Of a DNA stretch of 21,253 nucleotides, positions 18,978-21,253 are shown piece after piece. Position 1 is the first letter of the stretch, and each line of letters opens with the position of its first letter. The position numbers were made by a program, and so were the translations under genes. The notes beneath the pieces were generated by a model. The model was not told the origin of the DNA, ran no database searches, and worked only from the letters and a program-made list of their open reading frames with translations. This DNA comes from a virus. The DNA lies in the IMG/VR virus record IMGVR_UViG_3300030104_002037, positions 1 through 21,253 of that record. One strand, given 5' to 3'.

Positions 18978-19793
18978 ATGGCGAATACTATAAGTACAGC
19001 CTTTATTAAGCAGTTCGAGTCCGAAGTACACATGGCTTATCAGCGTATGGGTTCTAAATTAAGAAATACTGTACGAACTGTAAGTAATGTATCTGGTAAC
19101 GTAGTACGTTTTCAGAAAATCGGAACTGGTTCTGCATCTACAAAGTCCAGAAATGGCAACGTAACTCCAATGGAATTAGCACACACTACAGTAGAAGCTA
19201 CTATGCAAGACTACTATGCGGCTGAGTTTATTGATAAGTTGGACGAATTGAAGACCAACATCAATGAGCGTCAAGCTGTAGCTCAATCTGCGGCGGCGGC
19301 TCTAGGTCGTAAGACTGATGAGATTCTCATAACTGCTATGGACGCAGGTGCTAACTCAACTCAAATACATGACACAGGTTCAGCACTTGCAAAAGCTGAC
19401 TTGCTTTCATTGTTTGAAACATTTGGCTCAGCTAATATTCCAGAAGATGGTGGCAGATACCTAGCTATGCACCCAAAGGGATTTGCAGACTTGTTTAATA
19501 TAACAGAGTTTGCTTCATCTGACTTTGTGGGCGACCAGAATCTTCCATTTGCAGGTGGTATTACAATGAAAGAGTTCTTGGGATTTAAGATATTCTCAAC
19601 CTCTGCTGTAACCGCAGGTAAGAATATGGCATATCACACTTCTTCTGTAGGCTTAGGGGTAGGTAAAGATGTATCTACTGAAGTAAACTACGTTGCAGAA
19701 AAAGTATCACACTTAACCACATCAATGATGTCAATGGGTGCCGCTGTTATAGACGACAATGGTATCTATGAAGTCCTTGATAATAACTCATAA
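18978..19793 (+). CDS. Major capsid protein
   Basis: A 271-residue capsid protein of the marine podovirus type (Phage_capsid_2-like). Markers are the start MANTISTAFIKQFESEVHMA, NVVRFQKIGTGSASTKSRNG, DYYAAEFIDKLDELKTNINE, AVAQSAAAALGRKTDEILIT (long spine-helix region), and the C-terminal MSMGAAVIDDNGIYEVLDNN. It is shorter than the HK97-type proteins of many phages, as usual for this group. The codons are less AT-rich and more regular than those of the neighbours, consistent with high expression. A strong GAGGTG site and a leader hairpin precede it, and the scaffold is two genes upstream. Confidence 0.92.
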   Translation: MANTISTAFIKQFESEVHMAYQRMGSKLRNTVRTVSNVSGNVVRFQKIGTGSASTKSRNGNVTPMELAHTTVEATMQDYYAAEFIDKLDELKTNINERQAVAQSAAAALGRKTDEILITAMDAGANSTQIHDTGSALAKADLLSLFETFGSANIPEDGGRYLAMHPKGFADLFNITEFASSDFVGDQNLPFAGGITMKEFLGFKIFSTSAVTAGKNMAYHTSSVGLGVGKDVSTEVNYVAEKVSHLTTSMMSMGAAVIDDNGIYEVLDNNS

Positions 19794-19804
19794 GGAGATA
19801 AATC

Positions 19805-20110
19805 ATGGCTTTAAATATGAGTAACCTTATTCGTATCGGTGGAGGTAGCGGTGTGAATATGTGGTATTATGCATCTAATGATGCTTTATCTGTTGTTAGG
19901 GCGGCAAACTATTTTTCAACTGCTGATGCTACTGGTGGTGAACATAATGGTGAAACTGCTCTTGGCATGATGAATGCAGGAGATATTGTTGTGTTAGTTG
20001 ATTCAAATTCAACTCATAAAGATGCTTCAATTACTGTTGTAAAAGAAGTATCAGCTACAGCAATAGACTTAGGTGATGGTACTACAATCAGTAGTGCTGA
20101 TAGTGACTAA
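19805..20110 (+). CDS. Putative head decoration or head-stabilising protein
   Basis: A 101-residue beta-rich protein directly after the capsid gene, with a strong AAGGAGAT site. It reads MALNMSNLIRIGGGSGVNMW, YYASNDALSVVRAANYFS, then GMMNAGDIVVLVDSN and SITVVKEVSATAIDLGDGTT. Genes of this size and start lie between capsid and tail tubular genes in many marine podoviruses and are thought to decorate the capsid. No direct motif proves it. Confidence 0.65.
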   Translation: MALNMSNLIRIGGGSGVNMWYYASNDALSVVRAANYFSTADATGGEHNGETALGMMNAGDIVVLVDSNSTHKDASITVVKEVSATAIDLGDGTTISSADSD

Positions 20111-20115
20111 GGATT

Positions 20116-20134
20116 GGGGGGGAGAAATCCCCCC
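20116..20134 (+). terminator. G7/C6 stem-loop between decoration and tail tubular A genes
   Basis: GGGGGGG (20116-20122), AGAAAT and CCCCCC (20129-20134) form a very strong short hairpin just after the decoration gene stop. No U-run follows, and the next ATG (20144) is nine bases further and lacks a ribosome site. It could reduce read-through or tune translation of the tail gene. Confidence 0.5.
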
Positions 20135-20143
20135 TCACCAACA

Positions 20144-20734
20144 ATGGTAGATAGTACACATTCAGATAGTGCAATAGACCTCTGCTCAAGGGGTCTTATT
20201 TTAATTGGAGCAGAGCCTATTACAGCTTTTTCTGATGGCACAACTGAAGCTCTTGTTGCTGTAAATATGTACGAAGATATTGTTAGGTCTGCTCTTGTTA
20301 ATACAAGATGGAGATTTGCTACCAATCAAACGCAACTTAATTTACTAACGGATGTTCCAAAAGGAAGATATGACAATGCATATCAGTTACCTACTGATAG
20401 ACTTTTGGTTCATGCACTTACTGTAAATGATAATATTATAGGCTATCAACTATATGGAGATATGGCTTATGCCGATACAGCAGATACAGACACAGTGATA
20501 TGTGATTATACATTTAGAGTATCAGAAGAAAACTTTCCTCCTCACTTTAATATTGCAGTTATATATTCATTAGCAAATGTCTTTGCAGTATCTATAGCAA
20601 GAGATGCAAGTCTTGGAGAACAGATGGCTGTATTGGCAAACAATGCAATGTTAAAAGCTAGGAATGTAGATTCACAACAACAGACAACTAGAGCGATTGC
20701 TCAAACGAGGTTCTTGACTGAAAGGAGAAGCTAA
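20144..20734 (+). CDS. Tail tubular protein A, T7 gp11-like
   Basis: A 196-residue adaptor protein joining the portal to the tail. The start is placed at ATG 20144 (MVDSTHSDSAIDLCSRGLIL) since this matches the usual beginning of the family; a TTG start at 20114 would translate through a hairpin. Family features are CSRGLILIGAEPITAFSDGT, a TRWRFATNQ segment, LPTDRLLVHALTVND, YTFRVSEENFPPHFNIAVIY and the helical C-terminus. Its TAA overlaps the next ATG, coupling it to tail tubular B. Confidence 0.9.
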   Translation: MVDSTHSDSAIDLCSRGLILIGAEPITAFSDGTTEALVAVNMYEDIVRSALVNTRWRFATNQTQLNLLTDVPKGRYDNAYQLPTDRLLVHALTVNDNIIGYQLYGDMAYADTADTDTVICDYTFRVSEENFPPHFNIAVIYSLANVFAVSIARDASLGEQMAVLANNAMLKARNVDSQQQTTRAIAQTRFLTERRS

Positions 20735-21253
20735 TGAGAAGGGTAAAAGTTCCTATTAGTAATTTTCAGTTTGGAGAAATAAGCCCATCATTAATATCAA
20801 GAACGGATTCTGCTGTGTATGCTCAGTCTGCACAGAAGGTAGAGAATTTATTCTTACGAGCAGAAGGTGGTGTTATTAAACGAGCAGGTCTAAAACATTT
20901 GTATGAGTTTGATACAACTTTTGAAGAAGCATCCTTTACAATTACTGTGAGTGATTATGGTAATATTATTGTTGGTTCTACAATAAAGTTTTTTAAAGGT
21001 GATGGTACATTAATTACTCTTGAGTTTGAAACAGCAGGTGGTTCTTCTCCAAGTTCTTCATCAGGAAACACACATTACGTTAGAGCAAATACAGATAACA
21101 ACACAACTGCTGATAATATTTATACAGCTATTAATGCTATATCTGGATTTACAGTAGCCAATCCTTCTGCGGCTGTTGTTACAGTTACAAGAGATGACCC
21201 TTTTCATGGCAGACATTTAACAGTTGAGTCTTCAGATACAGTAAGGTTAGCAA
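20734..21253 (+). CDS. Tail tubular protein B, T7 gp12-like (partial, continues past the window)
   Basis: The first 173 residues of the tail nozzle protein. AAAGGAGAAG precedes ATG 20734, which overlaps the previous stop. The opening FQFGEISPSLISRTDSAVYA, followed by QSAQKVENLFLRAEGGVIKR, is typical of this family in marine podoviruses: an N-terminal 'f..Ge.sP....R.D...Y...a....N......Gg..rR.G' pattern. The 3' end lies outside the window. Confidence 0.88.
   Translation, partial: MRRVKVPISNFQFGEISPSLISRTDSAVYAQSAQKVENLFLRAEGGVIKRAGLKHLYEFDTTFEEASFTITVSDYGNIIVGSTIKFFKGDGTLITLEFETAGGSSPSSSSGNTHYVRANTDNNTTADNIYTAINAISGFTVANPSAAVVTVTRDDPFHGRHLTVESSDTVRLA

Noticed and set aside
1-21253. tRNA genes and CRISPR arrays
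   Set aside because: No cloverleaf with a TTC loop and CCA-like end, and no regularly spaced direct repeats, were found by eye on either strand.

Overview
The window is AT-rich, densely packed DNA of a tailed phage with a short-tail (podovirus, T7-like) virion plan. The evidence is a T7 gp8-type portal, a scaffold, a capsid gene, tail tubular A and B genes and an endosialidase-chaperone tail fibre, along with a terminase pair. Small proteins of the DUF6321, DUF5872 and MPSGKGTYGS types, a DUF932 protein and the overall style suggest a marine alphaproteobacterial phage such as a pelagiphage; the host is inference. No integrase, tRNA, DNA polymerase or RNA polymerase gene is seen here, and the genome continues past both ends.

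Layout. (1) 35-3763, plus strand: tail fibre, then a chain of overlapping small membrane and basic genes, two holin-like proteins and an M15 endolysin. (2) 3742-9963, minus strand: an early, DNA-metabolism operon. It runs from a DUF932 protein through small HTH proteins, a Holliday-junction-resolvase-like nuclease, a YqaJ exonuclease, a Rad52/ERF-like annealing protein and an SSB-like protein to small zinc-ribbon proteins. Most starts carry a GGAGAGA-like ribosome site and overlap the previous stop. (3) About 9964-11334: a gene-poor control region full of inverted repeats, with a few small minus-strand genes. (4) 11335-21253, plus strand: terminase small subunit, a basic protein, terminase large subunit, portal, scaffold, gp13-like protein, capsid, decoration-like protein, tail tubular A and the start of tail tubular B.

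The most striking structure is an old, diverged inverted duplication spanning about 10626-12148. The left arm carries an intact 134-residue gene followed by a shrunken remnant of the terminase small-subunit gene. The right arm carries a frameshifted copy of the 134-residue gene followed by the intact terminase gene. Each arm has therefore kept one of the two ancestral genes, and the symmetric centre now lies where transcription diverges.

Other unexplained signals are a perfect 16-bp ParB binding site (parS) inside the scaffold gene; a repeated dyad TTGCA-N4-TGCAA before two early transcription units; an interleaved pair of perfect inverted repeats with pseudoknot topology after the DUF932 gene; several long stem-loops; and a lipoprotein gene whose signal peptide is encoded out of frame within the membrane segment of the gene before it.
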